Origin: Cellvibrio sp. KY-GH-1
Lineage (GTDB): Bacteria; Pseudomonadota; Gammaproteobacteria; Pseudomonadales; Cellvibrionaceae
DNA length: 64,000 bases
Direction: 5' to 3'
NCBI RefSeq assembly: GCF_008806975.1
Contig: NZ_CP031728.1
Span: 2,108,001 to 2,172,000, forward strand
Both the position numbers and the translations under genes were made by a program. Each line of letters starts with the position of its first letter. The stretch's first letter is position 1. The notes below the pieces were generated by a model. That model was not told where the DNA came from. It saw nothing but the letters and a program-made list of their open reading frames with translations, and did not search any database. Shown here in pieces: positions 49,409-58,099 of the stretch.

Positions 49409-50230
49409 ATGACGTTTGTGTGTTTTTCCCGATTGAGTAAAACCGGCCTGTTACTCCTGGCCAGTTGGTGTGCAATTCCCTTGGCCTGGAGCGATTCGAC
49501 CCCTGACAGTTATACGCTGGGAACCGGGGACGAGGTAAAAGTCTCTGTCTACGGTCAGCCCGAGTTAACGGCGGAAGGTCAGATTACGGCCAAAGGAACC
49601 TTGGTTGTTCCGCTGCTGGGCAGCATCCAGGTTGCGGGAAAAACCAGTGCAGATGCTGCTGAACTTATCGCCGAAAGTTACCAACGCGGTAATTTTCTCA
49701 AGAGCGCACAAGTCAATCTTCTGGTTACGCAATATCGCAGTCAGGTAGTGGCAATTCTGGGGAAAGTAAATCGTCCGGGAAGAATGGTATTGGAAGGCCC
49801 AACCAGCCTGACCCAAGCACTGGCATGGGCCGGTGGAGTAGCTCCTTCAGGTAGCGAGCGATTGATTCTGACCCGATTTACCCAAGGCAAGCAGGAGCGC
49901 ACCGAATATGACTTACAACAACTACTGAACTATGAAGCGGGAGACACGCCGCCGGTTTGGCTTAAAAACGGCGACACGTTGTACGTGCCCAACGCGGGAC
50001 GGTTCTACCTGAACGGTGAAGTGCACAGCCCTGGCATGTACCCGCTTGATCGCCCTTTGAATGTAACCCAAGCATTAAGCGCTGGTGGAGGCCCCACCGC
50101 CCGGGCCAGTAATGGCAGTGTCAAATTACTTCGGCAACAAGCGAACGGCAAATTGCTGGAGCTAAAGGCGAAACCGGAAGATTCAGTGATGGATGGCGAT
50201 GTTCTGGTGGTGAAGGAAAGTCTCTTTTAA
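49409..50230 (+). CDS. Outer-membrane polysaccharide export protein (Wza/GumB/EpsE type)
   Basis: 273 aa. Signal peptide about 1-28; the ASWC there is a poor lipobox. A polysaccharide-export domain begins YTLGTGDEVKVSVYGQPEL (about 35-55), followed by two SLBB-like repeats (GKVNRPGRMVLEG near 112 and GEVHSPGMYPLD near 205). It forms the secretion channel for the polymer. AAGGA lies nine bases before the ATG. First gene of a ten-gene operon. Confidence 0.93.
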   Translation: MTFVCFSRLSKTGLLLLASWCAIPLAWSDSTPDSYTLGTGDEVKVSVYGQPELTAEGQITAKGTLVVPLLGSIQVAGKTSADAAELIAESYQRGNFLKSAQVNLLVTQYRSQVVAILGKVNRPGRMVLEGPTSLTQALAWAGGVAPSGSERLILTRFTQGKQERTEYDLQQLLNYEAGDTPPVWLKNGDTLYVPNAGRFYLNGEVHSPGMYPLDRPLNVTQALSAGGGPTARASNGSVKLLRQQANGKLLELKAKPEDSVMDGDVLVVKESLF

Positions 50231-50259
50231 GGCCCCGCTAGCAGTAACTCAAGAGAGGG

Positions 50260-51663
50260 ATGAAACAACAAATGTACACTTTGACATTACAGAGCCTGTT
50301 CGCGATTTTGATCGCGCGTCGCTGGATTATTATCAGCATCACCCTGACAGCCTTGGCCTTAACGGTCGCCGGTTTGATATTAAAACCGAAGTTTTACCTG
50401 GCCACGACAGATTTAATAGTGGACAGCCGGGGGTGGGACCCCATCAGCGGGCAATCACAGCCGACTCGCCTGAATGCCTCTTATCTCAGCACCCAGGCGG
50501 ACATTATTCGCAGCCGGAACGTTGCCAACCGCGTTATCGATAGCCTCGACTTGATGCACTCCAAGAATTTAGGCAACGCTGTCGCTCTGACCGGGGATGC
50601 CGATCTCGATCGACGCCGCCTGCAAGCATTTCTGGGGCAGGGAATGGAAGTTTTACCCAAACGCGATAGCAGCGTGTTGACGATTTCCTTTCGCTCCCGC
50701 AATCCCGAACTCGCTGCCACCTTAGCAGATGCCTACGCGCAAGCTTACATCTACACCAACCTGGAGCTGCGGACCGAGCCAGCACGGCAAACCACCGAAT
50801 GGTATAACCAGCAGCTCACTCAATTACGTGCTGAATTAATTGATAAACAAAATGCACTGTCCAGTTATCAAGAGCAGCACAACATTCTAGCGACATCAGA
50901 CCGCTTGGACTTGGAGTCCGCCAAATTGGCGGAATTATCGTCGCTCTTGATTGCGGTTCAGAGCGAACGACTGGCATCAAAAAGCCGCAGCGACCAAATT
51001 GTTAATGTCAAACGCAACCAACTGGAAACCCGCGCCCTGGATAACCCACAAGTTCAAAAATTGACCAGCGATTTGGCACAAGCCAAAGCCAGACTCAAGG
51101 AGCTCGCCAACCAAGTGGGTGAAAATCACCCGCAATATCGTCAGGCACAAGGCGACGTGGATGCACTCAAACAACAACTCAACAGAATGCAGGAGCTGAT
51201 CAGCGGCAGTTTGCAATCCTCAGTAGAAATTTCCAAAGCACAAGAGACCCAACTAAGCGCGGAACTGGCCGCGCAGAAAGACTTGGTCTTACAGCTGAGT
51301 AGAAGCCGAAATGAGCTCACACTTCTGAAGCAGGAGGTAGACAACGCTCAAGCGGCTTACGACGCGGCGCTGGCACGCACCGCTCAAACCAGGCTGGAAA
51401 GCCAAATAGCCGCAACTGATATCGCAGTGCTCAACAAAGCCATGGCCCCTAGCCGTCCGGCAACTCCCAGCTTAAGCACCGCGTTGTTCCTGGCACTGAC
51501 CGCCGGGTTGCTGTTGGGTGTTGGCATTGCACTTTGCCTTGAATGGTTGAATCAGCGTATTCGCCACATCAGTGATTTGGAGCTGGGCGTAGGATTGCCC
51601 GTTCTGGCAAGTATCCCCCGGCTAAACGTAGTCACTTCAACAATGCAGGAGGCACGTAAATGA
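50260..51663 (+). CDS. Polysaccharide chain-length/co-polymerase protein (Wzz/EpsF/GumC type)
   Basis: 467 aa. TM1 at about 22-44, a long periplasmic part with coiled coil (about 170-340), and TM2 at about 412-432 preceded by the Pro-rich motif APSRPATPSLS typical of PCP proteins. It controls chain length and bridges to the exporter. Starts at 50260 or at the ATG 50272. Its stop overlaps the next start (ATGA), so the two are translationally coupled. Confidence 0.92.
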   Translation: MKQQMYTLTLQSLFAILIARRWIIISITLTALALTVAGLILKPKFYLATTDLIVDSRGWDPISGQSQPTRLNASYLSTQADIIRSRNVANRVIDSLDLMHSKNLGNAVALTGDADLDRRRLQAFLGQGMEVLPKRDSSVLTISFRSRNPELAATLADAYAQAYIYTNLELRTEPARQTTEWYNQQLTQLRAELIDKQNALSSYQEQHNILATSDRLDLESAKLAELSSLLIAVQSERLASKSRSDQIVNVKRNQLETRALDNPQVQKLTSDLAQAKARLKELANQVGENHPQYRQAQGDVDALKQQLNRMQELISGSLQSSVEISKAQETQLSAELAAQKDLVLQLSRSRNELTLLKQEVDNAQAAYDAALARTAQTRLESQIAATDIAVLNKAMAPSRPATPSLSTALFLALTAGLLLGVGIALCLEWLNQRIRHISDLELGVGLPVLASIPRLNVVTSTMQEARK

Positions 51664-52526
51664 ACGATATTGCCAAATCCCTAAATAGTGAAGAAGACAA
51701 CGCGCAACGTATCGGCTCAATGCTGGTTGCCCGTGGCAAATTGAGCCCAAAAGACCTCAGCGTGATTAGCCAGGCCCAATCCCAATTTGGCCTGCGCTTT
51801 GGTGATGCAGCGTTAAAACTCGGTCTGATCAAATCAACAGATGTTGAGGCCATACTCGCTGAACAATTTGCTTACACGCAACGCCCCGCCAGCACCAGCA
51901 AGCTGAACCCTCGCTTGAGCGCCCTGTTTCAACCCGATAGTCCCCAGGCGGAAGCCCTGCGAAGTCTGCGCAGCGAATTGCAAATGCGCTACTTTCAACC
52001 GAATCCGCAGCGCTCGCTGGCATTGTTAGCCAGCGATAACGCCGATGAATTGGCGCTGACCAGCGCTAATCTGGCAATCAGTTTCGCGCAGCTCGGCTTT
52101 CGTACTCTGTTGATCGACGCCAACCTCCGCAATTCGGATCTGAACAGCTTATTTGGTTTACACCCCTATGCACCTGGCCTCGCCGACCGCCTCGCGGGGA
52201 GACAAACACTCGCCCCAATTCCCATAGCAGAGGTTCCATCACTGTGGTTAATGCCGGCGGGTACCAAGGCGCCCAACCCCCAGGAATTAATTGCCGGCGC
52301 CCAATATCGCGAGTACATAAACCAGTCCCAGCAACTTTTTGATGTTGTACTCATCAACACGACCCCAATGGATGCCAATCGGGATGCTCAGGTTGTGGCG
52401 ACGCTTTCCGGCGCCGCACTACTAGTTGCCCATATTCACCAGACTCGCACCCGTAACCTGGTCAGTATCTGCCAACGATTGCGGGACCTAGGCGTAAGAC
52501 TCGTCGGTAGTGCACTCTATCGCTAA
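51660..52526 (+). CDS. EpsG/CpsD-like protein with degenerate nucleotide-binding motifs (probable pseudokinase)
   Basis: 288 aa. Residues 17-75 resemble the N-terminal domain found in EpsG proteins (GDAALKLGLIKSTDVEAILAEQ-like segment), followed by a MinD/BY-kinase-like fold. All three nucleotide motifs have decayed. The Walker A P-loop position reads ASDNADELALTS (124-135) with no GxGKS/T. Walker A' reads LLIDANLR (150-157) instead of LLIDADLR. Walker B reads VLINTTP (229-235) instead of VLIDTPP. No tyrosine cluster is present at the C-terminus (the last residues are SALYR). A structural or regulatory role on the Wzz-like partner is inferred. Confidence 0.85.
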   Translation: MNDIAKSLNSEEDNAQRIGSMLVARGKLSPKDLSVISQAQSQFGLRFGDAALKLGLIKSTDVEAILAEQFAYTQRPASTSKLNPRLSALFQPDSPQAEALRSLRSELQMRYFQPNPQRSLALLASDNADELALTSANLAISFAQLGFRTLLIDANLRNSDLNSLFGLHPYAPGLADRLAGRQTLAPIPIAEVPSLWLMPAGTKAPNPQELIAGAQYREYINQSQQLFDVVLINTTPMDANRDAQVVATLSGAALLVAHIHQTRTRNLVSICQRLRDLGVRLVGSALYR

Positions 52527-52536
52527 GGCGGGATAC

Positions 52537-53817
52537 ATGACTTACCTAACCGCAACGAACGCAGTCCCAGAACCCCATTACTTGGCTTCCGCTCGCCAAA
52601 ACCATTGGGAACAACGCTTGGCCGTCGCCATACTGCTCGGCTGCATTGGTTACCAGGCACTTTTGTGCCTGATTAATACGTTGGCAATACCTGTGTCGCG
52701 GGCGCTAATCGGGGTCAGTGAATTTCTGATCTTACTGGCCTGCGTGCCTTTCCTTATCAAACGCCTGCTGCCCGGCACAATCACGTTGGCGTGCGTGATA
52801 GCAGCGATCTTGTGCATCCTCGCGCTGGTGAATAATCAGCTCAACGCCAAAGCCTTTCGCGATTTATTAATTCCGATCATTTTCTTCTGGATGGGCTGTA
52901 ATCTGGGTAACGTCACGCTGGCAGACAGAGCCTTCAAATCTGCCATCGTGATGGTCAGTCTGCTCGGGCTTTTTGAATTACTGTTTCTGGATATTTACAC
53001 CAATTTTTTCAATATTTTCAGTTACTACGTCAATACCGGGAATCTACAACCCATTACCGACTATGTACGCGAAAGCAAACTGCAGTTAAACGGGACTCGC
53101 CCAGAGGGTATAGGACGCACATTCCTCCCCGGACTATTGGGGGATCACAGAGTTTCCTCGGTATTCCTTGAGCCGGTTTCGCTAGGCAACTTCGCCGTCC
53201 TCTGTGGTGTATGGGGGTTAAGTAAACCTTGGGCTCAACGGCGAGACATGCTGTTTTTTTTGGGTTCCGCCGTATTCCTGATGGTGTTGTCCGACTCCCG
53301 CTTCGCCATGGCAGCGCTCGGGCTGATGGTAGCTGTAAGAGTATTAGCGCATGGGACAGCATTAAATTGCGCGGCATTAGTCCCATTTATCGCCATGCTT
53401 TGCCTGCTGTATTTAGGGAGCATTGCTACCGGGCCGGTTTTCGAAATGTCCAGCGATGACTTTCATGGCCGCTTGGAATTCAGCGGCAAAGTGCTGCTGG
53501 ATTTTGACCTGGCCAGCCTGCTGGGAGTGAGCAACGGCGTCTTTTATGCGGACGTTGGCTACGCTCATCTGTTCAATACTTACAGCCTTCCGTTATGCCT
53601 ACTGCTATGGGCTTGCTATTGGCTACTTCCCACACCCAATGAAACCAGCCTTCGCTTTAGAGCGCTCGCCGCAATTTACCTATCTCTGCTGTTGTGTATC
53701 AGCGGCTTCTCCTTCTTCGCTTTGAAGAGTGCTGCGATGCTCTGGTTTCTACTGGGTTCCAGCTTGCAACAACCTGCCCATCCCGCCAATTTGACAAGGA
53801 GCCATGACCATGACTAG
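52537..53817 (+). CDS. Exopolysaccharide polymerase, Wzy/O-antigen-ligase-like
   Basis: 426 aa, strongly hydrophobic, about 10-12 TM helices with a larger periplasmic loop (about 165-215) containing basic residues, the layout of Wzy-type polymerases. No strict motif defines the family. The start at 52537 (MTYLTATNAV) follows GGCGGGATAC; an upstream in-frame GTG overlaps the previous gene. It is presumably the counterpart of GumE that joins lipid-linked repeat units. Confidence 0.75.
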   Translation: MTYLTATNAVPEPHYLASARQNHWEQRLAVAILLGCIGYQALLCLINTLAIPVSRALIGVSEFLILLACVPFLIKRLLPGTITLACVIAAILCILALVNNQLNAKAFRDLLIPIIFFWMGCNLGNVTLADRAFKSAIVMVSLLGLFELLFLDIYTNFFNIFSYYVNTGNLQPITDYVRESKLQLNGTRPEGIGRTFLPGLLGDHRVSSVFLEPVSLGNFAVLCGVWGLSKPWAQRRDMLFFLGSAVFLMVLSDSRFAMAALGLMVAVRVLAHGTALNCAALVPFIAMLCLLYLGSIATGPVFEMSSDDFHGRLEFSGKVLLDFDLASLLGVSNGVFYADVGYAHLFNTYSLPLCLLLWACYWLLPTPNETSLRFRALAAIYLSLLLCISGFSFFALKSAAMLWFLLGSSLQQPAHPANLTRSHDHD

Positions 53818-54964
53818 CGCCAGCCCTCTCAAAGTCACTCATGTAGTGCGCCAATATTTGCCCTCCATTGGCGGAATGGAAGAAGTGGTACGCAATATCG
53901 CCCGCCACCAGACCAATAGTGAGCAGGGCATTACGCGCATCATTACCTTGAATCGCCTGTTTCGTAATTCCACTGAATTATTGCCCGAGCGTGAACTGAT
54001 TGACGGTATCGAGGTTATTCGCCTGCCCTATCGCGGTTCCAGTCGATATCCGATCTGCCCCGGGGTCTTCAAGTATTTACGTGACACCGATGTAGTCCAT
54101 GTACACGGTGTCGATTTTTTCTACGACTTTCTTGCCCTGACCAAGTGGCTCCACAAGCGCCCGCTCTTGCTCTCTACGCACGGTGGCTTTTTTCACACCA
54201 GCTTTGCCTCGCGCGCCAAGCAGCTCTACTTCAAAAGCGTTTCCCGCCTCTCGGCGTTGGCCTATAGCAAAGTCGTAGCAACCAGCACCAACGATGGCGA
54301 TATGTTTCAACGAATTACCCAGCCCAGCCAACTACAGGTCATAGAGAACGGCGTGGATGTAGAAAAGTACGCCGGGCAAGCCGCTGAACACTTGACGCCC
54401 ACGCTGATTTATTTTGGCCGCTGGTCTTCAAATAAGGGGTTGTTCACCGCGTTGGATATGTTTGCCCAGTTGCAGAAGCTACGCCCTGAATGGCGTTTGA
54501 TAATTGCCGGGCGCGAGTACGACCACAGCCTCAGCGATCTGGCGGATCGCGTACAGACCCTGGACCTTAGCCACCTGGTAACACTTGCTGCGAATCCCGC
54601 TGACGACCAGATTCGCTCCTTGATTCGCCAATCCAGCTATTTCTTGTGCCTTTCTCGCCATGAAGGGTTTGGAATAGCGCCTATTGAAGCCATGAGCGCA
54701 GGCCTTACACCGATACTCAGCGATATCCCCCCGTTCAAGCGCCTGATAGACGAATCGAACCTGGGATACTGTTTTGACCCTGATACTCAAATAAGTGGGG
54801 CAATAGCACAGCTTTTGCAGCTCCATCAGCAAGGCGATGCCGCCTATCGCGAACGTAAAGCCAGCGCACGGAACTTCTCCGTCCGCTACGCCTGGCCAGC
54901 CGTCGCCGATCACTACCTATCGCTTTACCGTCAACTAACTACTGCAGAGGAGCCTCAGCCATGA
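53810..54964 (+). CDS. gumH: GumH-type GT4 mannosyltransferase
   Basis: 384 aa. The sequence follows Xanthomonas GumH closely in memory: HVVRQYLPSIGGMEEVV at the N-terminus, YRGSSRYPI, HGGFFHT, VIENGVDVEKYAGQ and LSRHEGFGIAPIEAMSAGL with the E-X7-E type active site. GumH adds alpha-1,3-mannose from GDP-mannose to the cellobiosyl lipid in xanthan assembly. The ATG at 53810 has AAGGAG eight bases upstream; an ATG at 53804 is too close. Overlaps the polymerase gene by eight bases. Confidence 0.9.
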   Translation: MTSASPLKVTHVVRQYLPSIGGMEEVVRNIARHQTNSEQGITRIITLNRLFRNSTELLPERELIDGIEVIRLPYRGSSRYPICPGVFKYLRDTDVVHVHGVDFFYDFLALTKWLHKRPLLLSTHGGFFHTSFASRAKQLYFKSVSRLSALAYSKVVATSTNDGDMFQRITQPSQLQVIENGVDVEKYAGQAAEHLTPTLIYFGRWSSNKGLFTALDMFAQLQKLRPEWRLIIAGREYDHSLSDLADRVQTLDLSHLVTLAANPADDQIRSLIRQSSYFLCLSRHEGFGIAPIEAMSAGLTPILSDIPPFKRLIDESNLGYCFDPDTQISGAIAQLLQLHQQGDAAYRERKASARNFSVRYAWPAVADHYLSLYRQLTTAEEPQP

Positions 54965-56160
54965 CCTCCAGCAATGCAGTTAAATCAGCTGGCTTTAGTG
55001 CACTGTTCGGCGCCCTTGCCGGACTGGGTTCAAATACTATGGCGAACTGCCTCGATCAGGCGCGCCTCACGGGCGTAAACGTAGCCGGGGCTGAATTCAA
55101 CTTGAAAAGCCTACCAGGTACTCCCTACAAGGATTACACCTACCCGCTCGCAACCGACCTGGCGTTTTTTGCCCAACAGGGCGCCAATATCATACGTTTC
55201 CCATTTCGTTGGGAACGCCTGCAACCCACCCTCAAGGGCCCACTGGATAGCGCCGAACTGGGACGCATGCGTAATACAGTTGCCAGTGCCAACGCCCAAG
55301 GGCTTTGCGTACTGCTGGATCTGCATAATTTCGCCGCCTACTACCGCAGTAAGCTGGGCGACAAAGGTCCGTTGGATGAAGGCTTTGTTGATTTTTGGTT
55401 AAAAGTAGCCAAAGAGTTTGACGACCCGACCCAAACGATTTTTGGCTTGATGAATGAACCTGCCAATATGCCGCTCGCAGATTGGGCAGCGTTATCGAAA
55501 CAGACCCTGGCAGCGCTGCGCGCCGCTGAATCATCCAACCTGATTTTTATTGGTGGCGGGCGCTGGAGCGGTGTGCACGATTGGTTTGCAGGGCTAACAG
55601 CGAGCAATGCCACTGAGTTTGATGATCTGGTCGATCCACTCAAACGCACCCTGCTCGAAGTCCATCAATACACCGACAAAGATTATTCCGGCACCCATAC
55701 CGAAGCCACTGGAACTGGTTGTAGGCCTGCCGATGAATTCAACAGCAAATTTGAACGCATTAGTGCATGGGCGATTCAATACAACCAACAGTTGTTCCTG
55801 GGGGAGTTCGGGGTACCGGCTACGACAGAATGTATTGCAACCCTGGCGCGCCTGTTGGAACTAACGCAGGCGCCACCTTGGCGCGGCTGGACATACTGGG
55901 CCGCTGGCCGCTGGTGGGGTAATTACCATTTCGCACTCAGCGGAGCTAACCAGACGCTATCGCCACAATGGATCCCCCTGCAAGCTTATTTTTATCGCCC
56001 GGAAAGCCACTCCTTAAGTCCGCCGCTGGCTCCTAGCGCGCTCAAAGCCGTAGCGACTACTTCCCGCAAGCAATCCAGTGCCAAGTCCACTACCCGGTCC
56101 AGCACCAAAACAAGCATCAAGTCCAGCGCTAAATCCAGCGTCAAGTCGAATGTAAAATGA
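54961..56160 (+). CDS. GH5-family endoglucanase inside the polysaccharide operon
   Basis: 399 aa. A hydrophobic N-terminus (about 8-28) may be a signal peptide. The TIM barrel shows IIRFPFRWERLQP near 77-89, acid/base E166 in LMNEP, HQY at 235-237 and nucleophile E282 in LGEFGVP, all hallmarks of GH5 cellulases. The last 45 residues are a basic Ser/Lys/Thr repeat (AKSTTRSS, KSSAKSSVKS). Its start overlaps gumH (ATGA), so it is co-expressed with the synthase genes and may trim, release or recycle a beta-1,4-glucan backbone. Confidence 0.9.
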   Translation: MTSSNAVKSAGFSALFGALAGLGSNTMANCLDQARLTGVNVAGAEFNLKSLPGTPYKDYTYPLATDLAFFAQQGANIIRFPFRWERLQPTLKGPLDSAELGRMRNTVASANAQGLCVLLDLHNFAAYYRSKLGDKGPLDEGFVDFWLKVAKEFDDPTQTIFGLMNEPANMPLADWAALSKQTLAALRAAESSNLIFIGGGRWSGVHDWFAGLTASNATEFDDLVDPLKRTLLEVHQYTDKDYSGTHTEATGTGCRPADEFNSKFERISAWAIQYNQQLFLGEFGVPATTECIATLARLLELTQAPPWRGWTYWAAGRWWGNYHFALSGANQTLSPQWIPLQAYFYRPESHSLSPPLAPSALKAVATTSRKQSSAKSTTRSSTKTSIKSSAKSSVKSNVK

Positions 56161-56171
56161 AGGAGCAACCT

Positions 56172-57338
56172 ATGTCCCTACCCACTGCTGCCATAGAATT
56201 AAATATGCCGTTGGACGCGACTAAGCCGGCGTCCACCCGACCAAAATTTTTATTGTTGTCAGCGCATGATTATCGTTCGCCACGGAAAGCCGGCATGCAT
56301 TTTATCGCCGCGGAATTAGCCAAGCTGGGATGCACACGTTTTTTTTCCCTGCGTTACAGTTTTTTATCGCGCTATAAACACGACCCTCGAATTTCGCTAG
56401 ACGAGCAGGCCAATAAAATTGTGTTTTATGAAGGCGTGGAATGTTATTTGTGGAAAACCTTAATCCACCCCATCCGTGTAAGGCCTTTTGAATCTTTGAT
56501 GTATCACCTGTACAGCTATGGGCTGAACAGCGTGTTGCGCGATTGGATCGCAGACTCGGATGTAATCATTATTGAAAGCGGCGTAGCACCGATTTTTTTT
56601 GATTTAATCAAACGGCTGAATCCCAAAGCCAAAGTTATTTACCGCGCTTCTGATGCACTGGACACCATTGATGTCGCCGCTTATGTCAGTAGAACATTCA
56701 ACCGCATTGCTAAAAAAATTGACACTATCGTCCTGCCGTCCAAAGCACTCGCCGATACCATCCCCTCAACGCATAATCTGGTTTTTGCTCCACAGGGAAT
56801 AGATCCGGAGATTGCTGAAAAAGCGAATCCGTCACCCTACACCGAAGGCATACATGCAATATCAGTCGGCTCGATGCTGTTTGACCCCGAATTTTTTGTC
56901 ATTGCGTCCCGACGTTTTCCGCAAATTCATTTCCACATCATTGGTTCCTGCCACCCGCGGCACCCTGACTATGGTAGTAATGTCAGTGTTTACGGTGAAA
57001 TGCCATTCAACCAAACCTTGCCGTACATCAAGCACGCCACCTTGGGTATAGCGCCCTACTCCAGCGTAAATCTGCCAGCGTATCTGCGCGATACATCGCT
57101 CAAACTGACGCAATACGCATTTTTTGGTCTGCCCGCGATTTGCCCTCACTATATTGCGGCGGATTACACCAATCGTTTTGGCTATGACATTGGCAACGAA
57201 GAATCAATCGTCGCCGCTATTACGCGCGCGTTGTCGCCGAGTACGGTTATCAACAAACACACCGTCCTCAATTGGCAACAAGTGACTGAACGAATGTTGG
57301 CGCCACATAAATTTAGTGATACGGAGGTATTTGCGTGA
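56172..57338 (+). CDS. gumK: GumK-type glucuronosyltransferase (GT70)
   Basis: 388 aa, matching Xanthomonas GumK along its length: LLSAHDYRSPRKAGMHFI, TRFFSLRYSFLSR, VIYRASDALDTI, PYTEGIHAISVGSMLFDPEF and GIAPYSS. GumK transfers glucuronic acid from UDP-GlcA to the mannose of the lipid-linked trisaccharide, peripheral to the inner membrane. The ATG at 56172 has AAGGAG six bases upstream; the earlier in-frame ATG at 56157 overlaps the GH5 stop. Confidence 0.92.
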   Translation: MSLPTAAIELNMPLDATKPASTRPKFLLLSAHDYRSPRKAGMHFIAAELAKLGCTRFFSLRYSFLSRYKHDPRISLDEQANKIVFYEGVECYLWKTLIHPIRVRPFESLMYHLYSYGLNSVLRDWIADSDVIIIESGVAPIFFDLIKRLNPKAKVIYRASDALDTIDVAAYVSRTFNRIAKKIDTIVLPSKALADTIPSTHNLVFAPQGIDPEIAEKANPSPYTEGIHAISVGSMLFDPEFFVIASRRFPQIHFHIIGSCHPRHPDYGSNVSVYGEMPFNQTLPYIKHATLGIAPYSSVNLPAYLRDTSLKLTQYAFFGLPAICPHYIAADYTNRFGYDIGNEESIVAAITRALSPSTVINKHTVLNWQQVTERMLAPHKFSDTEVFA

Positions 57339-58078
57339 TGAGCAATGAATCTTTTGAACTTATTCCACTGGGCGGTTTTTTCATTCATTCGACCAGCAGC
57401 AAAGATCTGTCCCGTCAGCTGCGCGACAATATGGAGCACCAGCAGACCACCTTACTGTTTGCCAATACTAATTTTATTGTGCAATGCCAAGCGTTAAAAA
57501 ATGAACTGGCCAACAGCAATACCATTATCGTGAATGACGGCGTAGGCATTGATATTGCAACCTGGTTAATTCATCGAAAGAAATTCCGCGAAAACTTAAA
57601 CGGTACAGATTTCACACCCTTGTTTTTGCAGCATCTGGGCAAAGACGCCAAGGTTTTTTTGGTTGGCGCAAAACCGGGAATCGCCATGAAAGCGGCGCAA
57701 CATTTACAAACGGATTTGCAGATTGAGGTTGTGGGTTATCGCAACGGATACGACGAGGCAAGCGATGCTGAGGTGTTAATCGACGCGATTAATTCCAGTG
57801 GTGCCAATGTAGTGTTAATTGCCATGGGCAATCCTAATCAAGAACATTGGATTCTCAAGCATCGGCAGCGATTAAACACCAAAGTACTGATCGGTGTTGG
57901 TGCCTTGCTGGATTTTCTGGCCGGCGAAAAACCGCGTGCACCGAAAACGATCCAAAAACTGCGTCTGGAATGGTTTTATCGTTTATGCCTGGAGCCGGGC
58001 AGATTATTACGCCGCTATACACTCGATATCGCGGTGTTTTTACAGTTATGTTTGCGACAAGGAAAAAGTCTGCACTGA
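57335..58078 (+). CDS. WecG/TagA/CpsF-family glycosyltransferase (GT26, GumM type)
   Basis: 247 aa. GT26 features: FANTNFIVQCQAL near 42-54, IVNDGVGIDIA with the conserved aspartate, NLNGTDFTP, and AMGNPNQEHWI near 160-170. In xanthan synthesis GumM adds the second glucose to form lipid-linked cellobiose. GTG 57335 sits seven bases after GGAGG; ATG 57338 is the next codon. It overlaps the gumK stop. Confidence 0.88.
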   Translation: MMSNESFELIPLGGFFIHSTSSKDLSRQLRDNMEHQQTTLLFANTNFIVQCQALKNELANSNTIIVNDGVGIDIATWLIHRKKFRENLNGTDFTPLFLQHLGKDAKVFLVGAKPGIAMKAAQHLQTDLQIEVVGYRNGYDEASDAEVLIDAINSSGANVVLIAMGNPNQEHWILKHRQRLNTKVLIGVGALLDFLAGEKPRAPKTIQKLRLEWFYRLCLEPGRLLRRYTLDIAVFLQLCLRQGKSLH

Positions 58079-58099
58079 CATTATAAGTGAACCATCGAT

